Origin: Rheinheimera aquimaris
Lineage (GTDB): Bacteria; Pseudomonadota; Gammaproteobacteria; Enterobacterales; Alteromonadaceae
Direction of reading: 5' to 3'
Assembly: GCF_020531985.1 (NCBI RefSeq)
Contig: NZ_JAJAVQ010000001.1
Span: 124,001-188,000 of the forward strand
DNA length: 64,000 bases
Under the pieces are notes generated by a model, which was not told the origin of the DNA, searched no databases, and saw only the letters and a program-made list of their open reading frames with translations. A program made the translations under genes and the position numbers. Numbering within the stretch: the first letter of the stretch is position 1; each line of letters opens with the position of its first letter. Shown here one piece after another: positions 40,925-50,481 of this stretch.

Positions 40925-42574
40925 TCACATATTGGGATAGTTGGGGCCGCCAGCACCTTCCGGTGTTACCCAGGTAATATTTTGTGCCGGATCTTTAATG
41001 TCGCAGGTTTTACAATGGATACAGTTTTGAGCGTTGATTTGAAATTTAGGCTGATGATTTTCATCTTCTACAATTTCATAAACGCCAGCCGGGCAGTACC
41101 GCTGTGCCGGTTCATCATAAACAGGCAGGTTTACTGCGACCGGTATGTTACTGTCTTTTAATTTTAAATGACATGGTTGCTCTTCCTCATGGTTGGTATT
41201 GGATAAATACACCGATGATAAGCGGTCAAAACTTAACACATTGTCTGGTTTTGGATACTGAATTACCGCCGCCTCGCTGGCAGGTTTAAGCTGGGCATAG
41301 TCATACGTATCGTCTTTTAACGTAAAAGGTAATTTACCACCAAACCAGTTCTGCTCCAGCGTATTAAAGGCACCGCCCCAGAATGTACCGAATTTGTGCA
41401 TCGCCGGGCCGAAATTGCGCGAACGATATAACTCATCATATAACCAGCTATTGGCCAGTGCGTCTGCAAACTGGATGAGATCCTGGCCGCCTGCATCATC
41501 TTGCTGTAAAACACTAAACAGCACTTCTGCCGCCAGCATGCCGGATTTCATTGCTGTATGATTACCCTTAATTTTGGCAAAATTCAATGTTCCGGCATCA
41601 CACCCAACTAACAGACCGCCATTAAAGCTCATTTTGGGCAAGCTATTCAGACCGCCTTTGGTTATAGCCCGAGCGCCATAGCTGACGCGTTTGCCACCGT
41701 TAAGATACTGACGAATGACAGGGTGATGCTTGTAGCGTTGGAATTCAGCAAACGGGTTTAGGTGAGGGTTGCTGTAGTTCAGATCAACAATCAGCCCAAC
41801 GACAACTTGCTGACTTTCTGCATGATAGAGGTAACCGCCACCGGAGGTGTCGCCTGTCAGAGGCCAGCCGGCAGAATGCACCACTAAACCTTCTTTATGC
41901 TGTGCTGCAGGAATATCCCAGATTTCTTTAAATCCCAGCGCATAATGTTGAGGTGACTTTCCTGCATCAAGGTTGAACTGCTTAATCAACTGTTTGCCCA
42001 GATGGCCGCGGCAACCTTCAGCAAATACGGTATATTTAGCCCGCAGCTCCATGCCCGGCGTAAAACTGTCTTTGGGTTTACCGTCGCGATCCAGTCCCAT
42101 ATCGCCAATCAAAATGCCTTTGACTACTTTTTCTTCCAGCAGCACCTCACTGGCAGCAAAGCCCGGAAAAATCTCAACACCTAATTGTTCAGCCTGTTGG
42201 GCAAGCCAGCGGCATAAGTTAGCAATGGAGACAATGTAGTTGCCAGCATTATGCATAGTCTTAGGTACTGCAAAGCCAGGAAGCTTGCGTGCATTTTGGC
42301 CATCGTTAAACAGATAAATATCATCATGGTTGACTGCTGTGGTAACAGGAGCACCAAGCTGGTTCCAGTCGGGTAGTAACTCATCCAGCGCCCGCGTTTC
42401 AAACACGGCACCAGACAGAATATGAGCACCAACTTCGGAGCCTTTTTCTACGACACAGACACTGAGTTCCCGGCTAGCTTTGTTAGCCTGTTGCATCAAT
42501 CTTATCGCGGTTGATAAGCCGGCAGGACCTGCGCCGACAACCACCACGTCAAATTCCATTGATTCTCTTTCCAC
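40925..42574 (-). CDS. Electron-transfer flavoprotein:ubiquinone oxidoreductase
   Basis: A 549-residue FAD and 4Fe-4S protein that passes electrons from ETF to the quinone pool at the inner membrane. The FAD-binding [19 protein letters not shown] opens the protein, and KGSEVGAHILSGAVFE follows. The C-terminal cluster cysteines are in NCIHCKTCDIKDPAQNI plus an earlier RYCPAGVYE. GTG 42574 (MERESMEFDVV) is chosen because AAGGAG lies upstream and related proteins begin MEREYMEFDVV. It is divergent from etfBA with palindromic operators between. Confidence 0.95.
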   Translation of the reverse strand: MERESMEFDVVVVGAGPAGLSTAIRLMQQANKASRELSVCVVEKGSEVGAHILSGAVFETRALDELLPDWNQLGAPVTTAVNHDDIYLFNDGQNARKLPGFAVPKTMHNAGNYIVSIANLCRWLAQQAEQLGVEIFPGFAASEVLLEEKVVKGILIGDMGLDRDGKPKDSFTPGMELRAKYTVFAEGCRGHLGKQLIKQFNLDAGKSPQHYALGFKEIWDIPAAQHKEGLVVHSAGWPLTGDTSGGGYLYHAESQQVVVGLIVDLNYSNPHLNPFAEFQRYKHHPVIRQYLNGGKRVSYGARAITKGGLNSLPKMSFNGGLLVGCDAGTLNFAKIKGNHTAMKSGMLAAEVLFSVLQQDDAGGQDLIQFADALANSWLYDELYRSRNFGPAMHKFGTFWGGAFNTLEQNWFGGKLPFTLKDDTYDYAQLKPASEAAVIQYPKPDNVLSFDRLSSVYLSNTNHEEEQPCHLKLKDSNIPVAVNLPVYDEPAQRYCPAGVYEIVEDENHQPKFQINAQNCIHCKTCDIKDPAQNITWVTPEGAGGPNYPNM

Positions 42575-42645
42575 TGCACGAACTCCTTGGAGTTTATTAT
42601 TTACAGCTTACGCCGTTTTTGTCATGTTGATTAGGGTATTGTAGG

Positions 42646-42661
42646 TTGACGTTAACGTCAA
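42646..42661. promoter_or_regulatory. 16-bp perfect dyad between ETF-QO and etfBA
   Basis: TTGACGTTAACGTCAA is a perfect palindrome. On the minus strand its TTGACG serves as a -35 for ETF-QO, with TACCCT 17 bp later. It resembles operators of the MerR-family regulator LiuR of branched-chain amino acid breakdown; the regulator itself is not in the window. Confidence 0.7.
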
Positions 42662-42696
42662 CAGTAAGTAGATTGTCGCAACAAGTCCATCTTAGC

Positions 42697-42727
42697 TTTA
42701 CCTTCACGTAAACCTGCGGCATATAAT
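42697..42727 (+). promoter_or_regulatory. etfBA promoter with 19-bp spacer and dyad operator
   Basis: The dyad TTTACCTTCACGTAAA (42697-42712) has the same 5+6+5 layout as the perfect one 36 bp upstream. Its first six bases act as -35 and are followed, after exactly 19 bp, by a consensus TATAAT (42722-42727). A 19-bp spacer with a dyad across it is the hallmark of MerR-family promoters. Confidence 0.7.
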
Positions 42728-42759
42728 GCGGCAATAGCAGGGCAGAGAACGAGGAAATT

Positions 42760-43509
42760 ATGAAAATACTGGTGCCGGTAAAACGGGTAATAGATTACAA
42801 CGTTAAAGTTCGGGTTAAAGCTGATCAAACAGGGGTCGATCTGGCTAACGTAAAAATGGCATTGAACCCGTTTTGTGAAATCGCAGTAGAAGAGGCTGTA
42901 CGGTTAAAAGAAGCAGGTACGGCGTCTGAAGTAGTAGTGGTTTCTATTGGCACGACAGCAGTGCAGGAACAGTTACGCACTGCACTGGCATTAGGTGCTG
43001 ACCGCGCACTGCATATCGAAACCGACTTAAATCTGGACTCGTTACAGGTTGCTAAGTTACTGGCGAAAGTAGTCGCTGACGAACAGCCTGGCATGGTTAT
43101 TCTTGGCAAACAGGCTATTGATTCCGACAACAATCAAACCGGGCAGATGCTTGCGGCTCTGACAGGTATGGGCCAAGGCACCTTCGCCTCTAAAGTCGTT
43201 GTGAACGACGGCAAAGTGCAGGTTACCCGGGAAATTGATGGTGGCTTACAGACTGTAGAGCTGACATTGCCTGCTGTCGTATCAACTGATCTGCGCTTAA
43301 ATGAACCACGCTACGCGTCGCTGCCGAACATTATGAAAGCGAAGAAAAAGCCGCTGGACGTTAAAGCTGCAGACAGTTATGGCGTAAGTCTTGAATCGAA
43401 AGTCACTTTGCTGAAAGTCGCGGCTCCGGTGGTGCGTCAGGGTGGCGTCAAAGTAGAGTCAGTGGCAGAGCTGGTTGATAAATTGAAGCATGAAGCGAAG
43501 GTGATCTAA
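42760..43509 (+). CDS. etfB: Electron-transfer flavoprotein beta subunit
   Basis: A 249-residue AMP-binding subunit of ETF, which collects electrons from acyl-CoA dehydrogenases. The N-terminus [20 protein letters not shown], the family signature VxxADDxExxx-equivalent [22 protein letters not shown], and the dehydrogenase-recognition loop region near 190-200 ([18 protein letters not shown]) are visible. A good ribosome site (GAGGAAAT) lies upstream. It overlaps etfA by one base. Confidence 0.96.
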   Translation: MKILVPVKRVIDYNVKVRVKADQTGVDLANVKMALNPFCEIAVEEAVRLKEAGTASEVVVVSIGTTAVQEQLRTALALGADRALHIETDLNLDSLQVAKLLAKVVADEQPGMVILGKQAIDSDNNQTGQMLAALTGMGQGTFASKVVVNDGKVQVTREIDGGLQTVELTLPAVVSTDLRLNEPRYASLPNIMKAKKKPLDVKAADSYGVSLESKVTLLKVAAPVVRQGGVKVESVAELVDKLKHEAKVI

Positions 43510-44438
43510 TGGCTATTTTACTTATTGCAGAACATAACAACCAAAGCCTGAAAACCGAAACGCATAAAGTGGTGCAGGCGGCAGCCGACATTGGCGGTGA
43601 TATTACTGTACTGGTTGCTGGTTTTAACTGCGCTGCGGCTGCATCTGAAGCAGCAATGATTAGTGGTGTAAATAAAGTACTGGTTGCAGATAATGCAGCA
43701 TACGAGCATCAATTAGCAGAAAATATAGCAGCGCTTGTGGCAGAGTTGGGTAAAGATTTCAGCCATATTCTGACGGCAGCCACCACGACGGGTAAAAACT
43801 TCTTACCACGCGTCGCAGCACTATTAGATGTGGCACAGATTTCTGATGTTATTGCCATCGAAAGTGCAGATACATTTGTGCGGCCCATTTATGCCGGTAA
43901 TGCTATCGCTACCGTGCAATCTGCCGATGCCATTAAAGTGTTAACGGTGCGTCCGGCAGCATTTCGCGCGGCCGAAACAGGTAATAGTGCACCGGTAGAA
44001 GCCATTAACACTACTGCGCATGATGCTGGCGTGTCCGGCTATGTTTCCGAAGAACTGACTAAATCTGAGCGTCCAGAGTTAACCGCTGCCAGGGTGGTTA
44101 TTTCAGGTGGCCGTGGTATGCAAAATGGCGAGAACTTCGCATTGCTCAACGGTATTGCCGATAAACTGGGGGCAGCTATCGGTGCGTCGCGTGCTGCGGT
44201 AGATGCGGGTTTTGTGCCAAATGATATGCAGGTTGGTCAAACCGGTAAAATCGTTGCACCAGAGCTTTACATTGCAGTTGGTATTTCAGGCGCCATTCAG
44301 CACCTGGCTGGGATGAAAGACTCTAAAATCATCGTGGCGATAAATAAAGATGCTGAAGCCCCCATTTTCCAGGTGGCTGATTATGGCCTGGTTGCCGATC
44401 TGTTTACGGTACTGCCTGAATTGGAACAGCAGTTGTAG
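43509..44438 (+). CDS. etfA: Electron-transfer flavoprotein alpha subunit
   Basis: A 309-residue FAD-binding subunit that forms a heterodimer with EtfB. The C-terminal FAD domain shows [35 protein letters not shown] and the signature [17 protein letters not shown] followed by [19 protein letters not shown]. One-base overlap with etfB. Electrons go to the divergently encoded ETF-QO. Confidence 0.97.
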   Translation: MAILLIAEHNNQSLKTETHKVVQAAADIGGDITVLVAGFNCAAAASEAAMISGVNKVLVADNAAYEHQLAENIAALVAELGKDFSHILTAATTTGKNFLPRVAALLDVAQISDVIAIESADTFVRPIYAGNAIATVQSADAIKVLTVRPAAFRAAETGNSAPVEAINTTAHDAGVSGYVSEELTKSERPELTAARVVISGGRGMQNGENFALLNGIADKLGAAIGASRAAVDAGFVPNDMQVGQTGKIVAPELYIAVGISGAIQHLAGMKDSKIIVAINKDAEAPIFQVADYGLVADLFTVLPELEQQL

Positions 44439-44455
44439 ATAAACATTGCACGCAG

Positions 44456-44480
44456 AAGCCAGCATCGTGCTGGCTTTTTT
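44456..44480 (+). terminator. Terminator of etfBA
   Basis: AAGCCAGCA and TGCTGGCTT pair around TCG, followed by TTTT, 18 bp after the etfA stop. Confidence 0.9.
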
Positions 44481-44550
44481 ATTGCCGGAGCTTGTTGCAA
44501 TGCCAATTTGCCAGTTAATATAAGGCGTTATTGTTGCCAAGGACGCTACT

Positions 44551-45048
44551 ATGCCTGCTGTGATCCGCCACGCTGAACCTGACGATATTGATGCGATAAA
44601 AGCGATTTACGATCAGTCAACCGTCTATGCCAACACCCTACAACTGCCCTATCAGCCGGTCGCAAACTGGCAACGACTATATAATGCAGGTGCCGGTTTT
44701 TACAATCTGGTTGCAGAAGTCGAAGGCGCGGTAGTCGGGCAACTTGGCATGCAGGTTTGTCAGAATCCCCGCCGCCGTCATGTTGCTGAAATCGGTATGG
44801 GGGTGTCTGAGGAATATCAAGGGCAGGGGATTGGTTCAGCCTTGCTGCGCGCGGCACTGGAGATGGCCGACAACTGGTTGAATATCAGACGGGTAGAATT
44901 GACAGTGTACAGCAGCAATGAAGCTGCTATAGCACTGTATGAACGTTTTGGTTTTGAAGTTGAGGCCGAGCTGGCAGATTATGCCTTCCAATATGGTAAA
45001 TATGTTACTGCTCTGGCGATGGCGCGTATTAACAACGTCACCGGATAG
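44551..45048 (+). CDS. GNAT family N-acetyltransferase (PhnO/YhhY-like)
   Basis: A 165-residue GNAT enzyme using acetyl-CoA. The acetyl-CoA loop is EEYQGQGIGSALLRAAL (around residues 89-105), with the RRVELTVYSSNEAAIALYERFGFEVE motif B typical of YhhY-like amine or amino-acid acetyltransferases. The first strand is IRHAEPDDIDAIKAIY. It is a single gene between two terminators. Substrate unknown. Confidence 0.9.
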   Translation: MPAVIRHAEPDDIDAIKAIYDQSTVYANTLQLPYQPVANWQRLYNAGAGFYNLVAEVEGAVVGQLGMQVCQNPRRRHVAEIGMGVSEEYQGQGIGSALLRAALEMADNWLNIRRVELTVYSSNEAAIALYERFGFEVEAELADYAFQYGKYVTALAMARINNVTG

Positions 45049-45050
45049 TA

Positions 45051-45073
45051 AAAAGGCACCAAAGGTGCCTTTT
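45051..45073. terminator. Bidirectional terminator between the GNAT gene and fur
   Basis: AAAAGGCACC and GGTGCCTTTT pair around AAA. It serves both convergent genes. Confidence 0.88.
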
Positions 45074-45077
45074 ATAG

Positions 45078-45524
45078 CTAGTTCATCTCGCTGTTTTTCT
45101 TACACTGTTCCGTGTCTTTGCACTCACCGTACAAATACAGGCTGTGGTGGGTAAGCTTGATACCGTTCTTTTCTGCGATTTCCAGCTGCTTTGCTTCAAT
45201 TACCTCGTCTTCGAACTCGATAACCTTACCGCATTTCAGGCAGACCAGATGATCGTGGTGGCTACCACCGGTAAGTTCAAATACTGATTTACCGCCTTCA
45301 AAGTGGTGACGGGTCAATATGCCAGCATCATCAAACTGGTTCAACACCCGGTATACGGTTGCCAGGCCAATGTCTTCACCAATTTCTAACAGCAACTTGT
45401 ATACGTCTTCAGCACTGATGTGCTGGTGCTTAGGGTCCTGTAGGATCTCTAAAATTTTTACTCTTGGCAGAGTAACTTTCAGGCCGGCTTTACGTAACTC
45501 ATTGTTGTGATCTGGCATATTCAT
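45078..45524 (-). CDS. fur: Ferric uptake regulator Fur
   Basis: A 148-residue iron-responsive repressor. The N-terminal winged helix (LRKAGLKVTLPRVKILEILQ) is followed by LATVYRVLNQFDDAGILTRHHFEGGKSVFEL. The metal sites HHDHLVCLKCGKVIEFEDEVIEAKQ include the CxxC pair, with further Cys at the tail (YGECKDTEQC). ATG at 45524 or 45518 are both possible. I saw no clear Fur box immediately upstream. It is close to fldA, as in enterobacteria, but the two are separated by another gene. Confidence 0.96.
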   Translation of the reverse strand: MNMPDHNNELRKAGLKVTLPRVKILEILQDPKHQHISAEDVYKLLLEIGEDIGLATVYRVLNQFDDAGILTRHHFEGGKSVFELTGGSHHDHLVCLKCGKVIEFEDEVIEAKQLEIAEKNGIKLTHHSLYLYGECKDTEQCKKNSEMN

Positions 45525-45672
45525 TCTGATTCTGGCTTATATATGCAAAGGATTATAAAGGCATTGCCGACAGATTGAAATGGCAAAATAGTGCAATAGG
45601 GACAAAGCTGCGCTTGTACTGTGATTTTACTGTCGTACAATGACAGTACACAGGTCATACCAGAGATAAAAG

Positions 45673-46143
45673 ATGAAATGGGCATTTAACCCCGCAGTGA
45701 TGCGCAGACTGCTGAACTTTTGGCCACCTTTTTTGTTCCCGGGCATAAAAGTGGAAGAGCTAAGCTCAGATTATCGCTATTGCAGAGTGATACTGAAAGG
45801 ACGCCCCTGGACGCGCAACATTAATAGCAGCCAGTTTGGCGGTTCTATGTTTGCGATGACTGATCCCATTTACCCTCTGATGCTAATGGGGGCATTGGGT
45901 AAAGAGTATCTGGTTTGGGATAAACAGGCTGATATCGACTTTATAACACCAGGTATTGGTAAATTGACGGCTGAGTTCTGGTTATCGGATGATGCGATAG
46001 ACAGTATTAAAGCCGCCACTGAAAGTGGTGAGAAGCATTTTCCGCAGTTTGTGGTACATATTAAAGACAGTAAAAACCAGATAGTCGCTGAGGTAAATCG
46101 TACTGTGTATATCAGAAAAAAAGCGAAATACCGGCCGCTTTGA
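45673..46143 (+). CDS. DUF4442 hotdog-fold protein (thioesterase-like)
   Basis: A 156-residue protein with a hotdog-fold pattern of the DUF4442/PaaI-like type: WPPFLFPGIKVEELSSDYRYCRV, then RNINSSQFGGSMFAMTDPIY in the substrate-helix position, and a C-terminal sheet ending in EVNRTVYIRKK. Relatives are putative acyl-CoA thioesterases; the catalytic residues are not certain here. It lies between fur and fldA and reads convergently toward fldA. Confidence 0.82.
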   Translation: MKWAFNPAVMRRLLNFWPPFLFPGIKVEELSSDYRYCRVILKGRPWTRNINSSQFGGSMFAMTDPIYPLMLMGALGKEYLVWDKQADIDFITPGIGKLTAEFWLSDDAIDSIKAATESGEKHFPQFVVHIKDSKNQIVAEVNRTVYIRKKAKYRPL

Positions 46144-46153
46144 ACAAAGCAAC

Positions 46154-46176
46154 AAAAAGCCGGCGTATCAGCCGGC
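46154..46176 (-). terminator. Terminator of fldA
   Basis: GCCGGC and GCCGGC (self-complementary arms, 46159-46164 and 46171-46176) pair around GTATCA, followed on the minus strand by TTTTT. Confidence 0.8.
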
Positions 46177-46186
46177 CTTGTTATGT

Positions 46187-46717
46187 TTACAGCGCTTCAA
46201 ACTCTTTCAGACTCATTTCATCGTAGATTTGTTTGCACCACTGTTTAACGCGTTGTTCAGTCAGCTCTGGCTGCCGGTCTTCGTCTATGCCTAAACCGAT
46301 AAAGTGATTGTCATCGGCTAAAGCTTTAGAGGCGACAAAGTTATAGCCTGCCGTTGGCCAGTGACCAACAATGATTGCGCCTTTGGGCTCGATAATATCG
46401 CGCAGTGTGCCCATCGCATCAAGGAAGTATTCAGCATAATCTTCCTGATCACCACAACCGAAAATAGCAACCAGCTTGTTGCTAAAGTCGATATTTTCCA
46501 GCTCAGGAAAGAAATCATCCCAGTCACACTGGGCTTCGCCGTAGTACCAGGTTGGAATACCCAATAGCAATAAGTCAAAGCCAGCGATATCTTCTTTGCT
46601 GCTTTTTGCTATATCACGTACGTCAAACAAATGTTTACCCAGCTCTTTCTGGATCATTTTGGCGATATGTTCAGTGTTACCTGTATCGCTACCGAAAAAA
46701 ATGCCTACAGTTGCCAT
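46187..46717 (-). CDS. fldA: Flavodoxin I
   Basis: A 176-residue long-chain flavodoxin, a low-potential FMN electron carrier. The phosphate-binding loop is FFGSDTGNTEHIAK (residues 7-20), and the isoalloxazine-flanking loops are GIPTWYYGEAQCDWDDF (around 53-69) and GCGDQEDYAEYFLDAMG. The 20-residue long-chain insertion is present. It is the last gene of a minus-strand group with ybfE and DUF2788, and near fur as in E. coli. Confidence 0.96.
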   Translation of the reverse strand: MATVGIFFGSDTGNTEHIAKMIQKELGKHLFDVRDIAKSSKEDIAGFDLLLLGIPTWYYGEAQCDWDDFFPELENIDFSNKLVAIFGCGDQEDYAEYFLDAMGTLRDIIEPKGAIIVGHWPTAGYNFVASKALADDNHFIGLGIDEDRQPELTEQRVKQWCKQIYDEMSLKEFEAL

Positions 46718-46730
46718 TAATCTAACCTTC

Positions 46731-47003
46731 TTACCTGGTTAAAACCTGTGTCAAAATATGTTCTATATACGCACTGCGTGTCATATCCGCTTTGCCGGCT
46801 TCTTCACTTAATGCGGTATACAGCTCGTCGGATACTTTGAATTCAATACGTTTTAAGCCTTTGCTGCGATCGCGCCTGATTTGATTACGCTTGTTAAGCT
46901 TAAGCTGTTCTTCCCGCGGCAGTGGATTCGTTTTGGGCCTGCCGGGGCGCTTTTCCTGCGCAAACAAATCAATGGTGGTGCGATCAGTGGCAATCTTCGC
47001 CAT
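46731..47003 (-). CDS. ybfE: YbfE family protein (LexA-regulated in E. coli)
   Basis: A 90-residue basic protein. GRPKTNPLPREEQLKLNKRN followed by KRIEFKVSDELYTALSEEAG gives a ribbon-helix-helix-like DNA-binding look. In E. coli ybfE is in the LexA regulon and lies between fldA and ybfF, the same order as here. I found no LexA box directly upstream; a 14-bp gap to the DUF2788 gene suggests operon transcription instead. Confidence 0.88.
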   Translation of the reverse strand: MAKIATDRTTIDLFAQEKRPGRPKTNPLPREEQLKLNKRNQIRRDRSKGLKRIEFKVSDELYTALSEEAGKADMTRSAYIEHILTQVLTR

Positions 47004-47017
47004 CGATCTAAACCTTA

Positions 47018-47215
47018 CTACTCAAAAAAATAGGGCACGATACTTTTTATAATGAACACCGCGGGTGACAGAAAAAGCACCAGCCACACAAAAAACTGAC
47101 CTATTTTAGGTGCATTACTTTTCTTTAAAACGTCGCGGATTGCCATGATTATAAAGAGGTATAAGACACCCAGGCCCAACCACAAACCCAGCGATTCAAA
47201 CTGCTCTATAGACAT
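47018..47215 (-). CDS. DUF2788 small membrane protein
   Basis: A 65-residue protein with two hydrophobic helices (about 9-26 and 40-60) and a lysine pair between them (LKKSNAPKIGQF). It matches the DUF2788 family found next to ybfE/ybfF in gammaproteobacteria. Function is unknown. Confidence 0.82.
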   Translation of the reverse strand: MSIEQFESLGLWLGLGVLYLFIIMAIRDVLKKSNAPKIGQFFVWLVLFLSPAVFIIKSIVPYFFE

Positions 47216-47280
47216 AGTGCTACCACCACCCCCTCAAAAGTGCGCGCACTATAGCATAATTTGAATAAAAATTTAGTGCG

Positions 47281-48054
47281 CTAGCGCAATAAAAACTCCT
47301 GCACCAGCCTGGTAAAGGCTGCAGGCTTCTCCGCATGTAACCAGTGTCCGGTACCCTGAATGATTTTTGCCTGTGCGTTGGGAAACAGCTGGTTAATGGC
47401 TTCTTTGTGCTCGGGTAAAATGTAGTCTGACTCGTCGCCTTTAATAAAAAGCACCGGGCCGTCATACTGGCCTGTAGTCATAGGAGCGTCAGTCAGTGCG
47501 CTGTAGTTTGCTTTTAAAGCGTTAAGGTTAAAACGCCAGTAAAATTTGTCGTCTTCTTTTATCAGGCTCTTTAGCAGAAATTGTCTTACTCCTGCCTCTT
47601 TTACGAAAGCAGACATCTGCTCATCTGCCTGAGCCCGGCTGGATAAGTTCGCGATATCGACTGCAAACAGACCGGAGAAAATACTGTTGTGCCGGGGCGG
47701 GTAAGCCACCGGTGCTACATCTGCAGCTATTAGTTTGGTTACGCGCTGCGGGTACAATAGCGCGAACGTCATCGCCAATTTTCCGCCCATCGAATGTCCC
47801 AGTAAAGCGGCTTTACTGACGTTCAGTGCATCCAGCGTTTGTGCTAAGTCATCAGCCATCAAGTTGTAGTTCATCTGCTCACTGTGCCCGGAGCGGCCAT
47901 GGTTACGCACATCAACGTTTATGATGTGATATTGTTCACTCAGGCTGCGGGCTATGACGCCAAGGTTTTCGTAGCTGCCGAACAGACCATGGATCAGAAC
48001 CACCGGCTCTGCTGTGCTCTCGGTCAGGCCACTACTGTGGGTATATAAAAGCAT
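47281..48054 (-). CDS. ybfF: Alpha/beta hydrolase, YbfF esterase
   Basis: A 257-residue cytoplasmic esterase with the alpha/beta-hydrolase fold. The oxyanion motif VVLIHGLFGS is near residue 25, and the nucleophile elbow is ALLGHSMGGKLAM (Ser about residue 90). The catalytic Asp/His end includes IIQGTGHWLHAEKP. YbfF in E. coli hydrolyses short acyl-CoA and palmitoyl-CoA esters in vitro. It diverges from seqA with 108 bp to the seqA start, matching E. coli. Confidence 0.93.
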   Translation of the reverse strand: MLLYTHSSGLTESTAEPVVLIHGLFGSYENLGVIARSLSEQYHIINVDVRNHGRSGHSEQMNYNLMADDLAQTLDALNVSKAALLGHSMGGKLAMTFALLYPQRVTKLIAADVAPVAYPPRHNSIFSGLFAVDIANLSSRAQADEQMSAFVKEAGVRQFLLKSLIKEDDKFYWRFNLNALKANYSALTDAPMTTGQYDGPVLFIKGDESDYILPEHKEAINQLFPNAQAKIIQGTGHWLHAEKPAAFTRLVQEFLLR

Positions 48055-48162
48055 GTATAACTCATCTGGTTAACGGGTGGTTTAGTCTAGCAAATCATGT
48101 TGCTGGCGTCAGTCGATAAGGCTTTATATAATGAAGCCAACTTTAGTGCGCGGAATAAATAT

Positions 48163-48666
48163 ATGAAAACCATCGAAATAGATGATGAGCTGTATCAGTA
48201 CATTGCCGGACAAACGCAGAGGATCGGTGAAAGTGCCTCAGAAATTCTAAGACGGCTATTGCTGGGTGATGCTAAAGCGAATGTCACTGTTACAGAAACA
48301 GAGGCGGTGCCAGCGAAAATTGCTGTAAATAGTAATATTTTTGACTTACTTAACCGGCAGGATTTACAGGCTGAATCCAGTGTTGTCGGGCGCTTTCTGT
48401 TTATTTTGTCGACGCTGGCGCGGGCACACAAAAAACAGTTTCATAAAGTGCTGGAAATAAAAGGCCGTAACCGGCTGTATTTTGGTCGCACGGCAGAAGA
48501 GTTGTCAGAAGCCGGTAGTAGCACTAACCCTAAACCTATTCCGAATACAGAGTTTTGGGTAATAACAAATTCTAATACTACCCGTAAAAAAATGATGTTA
48601 ACCGAAACCGCTGTGAAACTCGGTTATAGTGAACAGGACGCAGAGCGTATTCGCGATTTGTTATAA
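48163..48666 (+). CDS. seqA: Replication initiation sequestration protein SeqA
   Basis: A 167-residue protein that binds hemimethylated GATC and sequesters oriC after initiation. I use ATG 48163 (MKTIEIDDELYQYIAGQT), the family start, with GGAAT upstream; the frame is open for 22 codons before it but without resemblance. An N-terminal ribbon-helix-helix oligomerisation domain (1-35) is followed by a linker and the C-terminal DNA-binding domain with KGRNRLYFGRTAEELSEAG and TNSNTTRKKMMLTE. It implies Dam methylation in the host. pgm follows after 12 bp. Confidence 0.95.
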   Translation: MKTIEIDDELYQYIAGQTQRIGESASEILRRLLLGDAKANVTVTETEAVPAKIAVNSNIFDLLNRQDLQAESSVVGRFLFILSTLARAHKKQFHKVLEIKGRNRLYFGRTAEELSEAGSSTNPKPIPNTEFWVITNSNTTRKKMMLTETAVKLGYSEQDAERIRDLL

Positions 48667-48678
48667 CAAGGAATTTTT

Positions 48679-50328
48679 ATGTCTTTACATCCACTGGCGG
48701 GGCAACAGGTACCTACGTCGTTGATTCCTAACATCAGCCGTCTGATGACCGCTTATTATGTATTGGAGCCTGACGTACACATGTATCCGGAACATAAGGT
48801 CAGTTTTGGTACTTCAGGCCATCGGGGCAGTGCCTTACAGTGTTCCTTTAACGAGCCTCATGTATTGGCAATTTGCCAAGCTATAGCGGATTATCGAAAA
48901 AAGCATGGCATTACCGGCCCGCTGTTTTTGGGTAAAGACACACATGCGCTGTCAGAAGCCGCTTTTGCCAGTGCGTTAGAAGTACTGATAGCTAACAAAA
49001 TTCAGGTTTGTATTCAGAAAGATCTGGGCTACACACCGACACCCGTTATTTCTCATGCCATTCTGACGCAAAACAAAGATGCTGATAGCCGCCTCGCTGA
49101 CGGTATTGTCATTACACCTTCGCATAACCCGCCGCAGGATGGTGGCATTAAATATAATCCACCACATGGCGGACCAGCCGACAGTGATGTCACCAATTGG
49201 ATTGAGCAACGCGCCAATGAGCTGCTGGCAAAGGAGCTTGAAGGGGTCAAAATGATGCCGTATGCGCTGGCACTGCAATCCGGTTACTGCCAGCATATAG
49301 ATTACATTCAGCATTATGTTGATGATCTGGAAAATGTTGTGGATATGGCAGCTATCGCAAAAGCTGGTATCCGCATTGGTGTTGACCCGCTAGGTGGCTC
49401 TGGTCTGGCATATTGGCCACGCATCGCTGAGCGTTATGGCGTAAATATCACTGTCGTTAATGATAAAGTTGACCCGGCATTTGCCTTTATGCCGCTGGAT
49501 AAAGATGGGCAAATCCGCATGGACTGCTCATCTGCTTACGCGATGGCGAACTTGATTCAACTAAAAGACCAGTTTGATATCGCCATTGGTAATGACCCCG
49601 ATTTCGACCGGCACGGCATAGTTACCCGCAGTGGTGGCTTGATGAACCCAAATCATTATCTGGCGGTAGCGATTAATTACCTGCTGGCGAACCGGCCTGA
49701 TTGGGATACCAGCTTAGCGATTGGAAAAACATTGGTATCCAGTGCCTTAATTGACCGCGTGGTTGCTGCGCGTGGCCGGAATTTGTACGAGGTACCTGTT
49801 GGCTTTAAGTGGTTTGTCAGTGGCTTACACAAAGGCGAAGTGGCTTTTGGTGGTGAAGAAAGTGCCGGAGCCAGTTTCCTGCGCTTCGATGGCACGGTTT
49901 GGTCTACAGACAAAGATGGCATCATTTTAGGTCTGTTAGCCGCTGAAATACTGGCTAAAACCGGTGTTGATCCTTATCAGCAGTATCAGGCACTGACCAA
50001 AGAGTTAGGTTCGCCACTGTACCGCCGCCTCGATGCACCAGCCAGTAGTGAGCAAAAGGCTGCGCTGAAAAAGCTTGATGTCAGCAGTGTTACACAAACG
50101 ACGCTGGCAGGTGACGACATCTTAGCGGTACTCACTAAAGCTGAAGGCAATCAGGCTGATATCGGCGGGGTAAAAGTGGTTACGCGTAATGGCTGGTTTG
50201 CCGCACGGCCATCCGGTACAGAAAACGCTTATAAAATTTATCTCGAGAGCTTTGTCGATCAGGCGCATCTGCTACAGTTAGAGCATGATGCTAAGGCTTT
50301 CGTTGAATACGTATTCAGTAAAATGTAA
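48679..50328 (+). CDS. pgm: Phosphoglucomutase, alpha-D-glucose
   Basis: A 549-residue enzyme interconverting glucose 1-phosphate and glucose 6-phosphate. The substrate loop is FGTSGHRGS (about 50-58), and the catalytic phosphoserine is in [18 protein letters not shown] (about 146-160). The metal-binding loop is [10 protein letters not shown] and the sugar loop [11 protein letters not shown]. The phosphate-binding end is [13 protein letters not shown]. It is co-transcribed with seqA, as in E. coli, and 153 bp upstream of glgP; it feeds GlgC. Confidence 0.97.
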   Translation: MSLHPLAGQQVPTSLIPNISRLMTAYYVLEPDVHMYPEHKVSFGTSGHRGSALQCSFNEPHVLAICQAIADYRKKHGITGPLFLGKDTHALSEAAFASALEVLIANKIQVCIQKDLGYTPTPVISHAILTQNKDADSRLADGIVITPSHNPPQDGGIKYNPPHGGPADSDVTNWIEQRANELLAKELEGVKMMPYALALQSGYCQHIDYIQHYVDDLENVVDMAAIAKAGIRIGVDPLGGSGLAYWPRIAERYGVNITVVNDKVDPAFAFMPLDKDGQIRMDCSSAYAMANLIQLKDQFDIAIGNDPDFDRHGIVTRSGGLMNPNHYLAVAINYLLANRPDWDTSLAIGKTLVSSALIDRVVAARGRNLYEVPVGFKWFVSGLHKGEVAFGGEESAGASFLRFDGTVWSTDKDGIILGLLAAEILAKTGVDPYQQYQALTKELGSPLYRRLDAPASSEQKAALKKLDVSSVTQTTLAGDDILAVLTKAEGNQADIGGVKVVTRNGWFAARPSGTENAYKIYLESFVDQAHLLQLEHDAKAFVEYVFSKM

Positions 50329-50481
50329 CTGATTGAATTATATAAAAATTAAAATGTAATTAAGTTTCAGGTAATGCTGTTTATTTTGCTATCAGACAGG
50401 ACATAGGGTATTTTTTTGTAATAATTCTACATATGCCGCTATTTTGTTGAAAATTCAGGCATTAACTAATCAGGATTTGTA

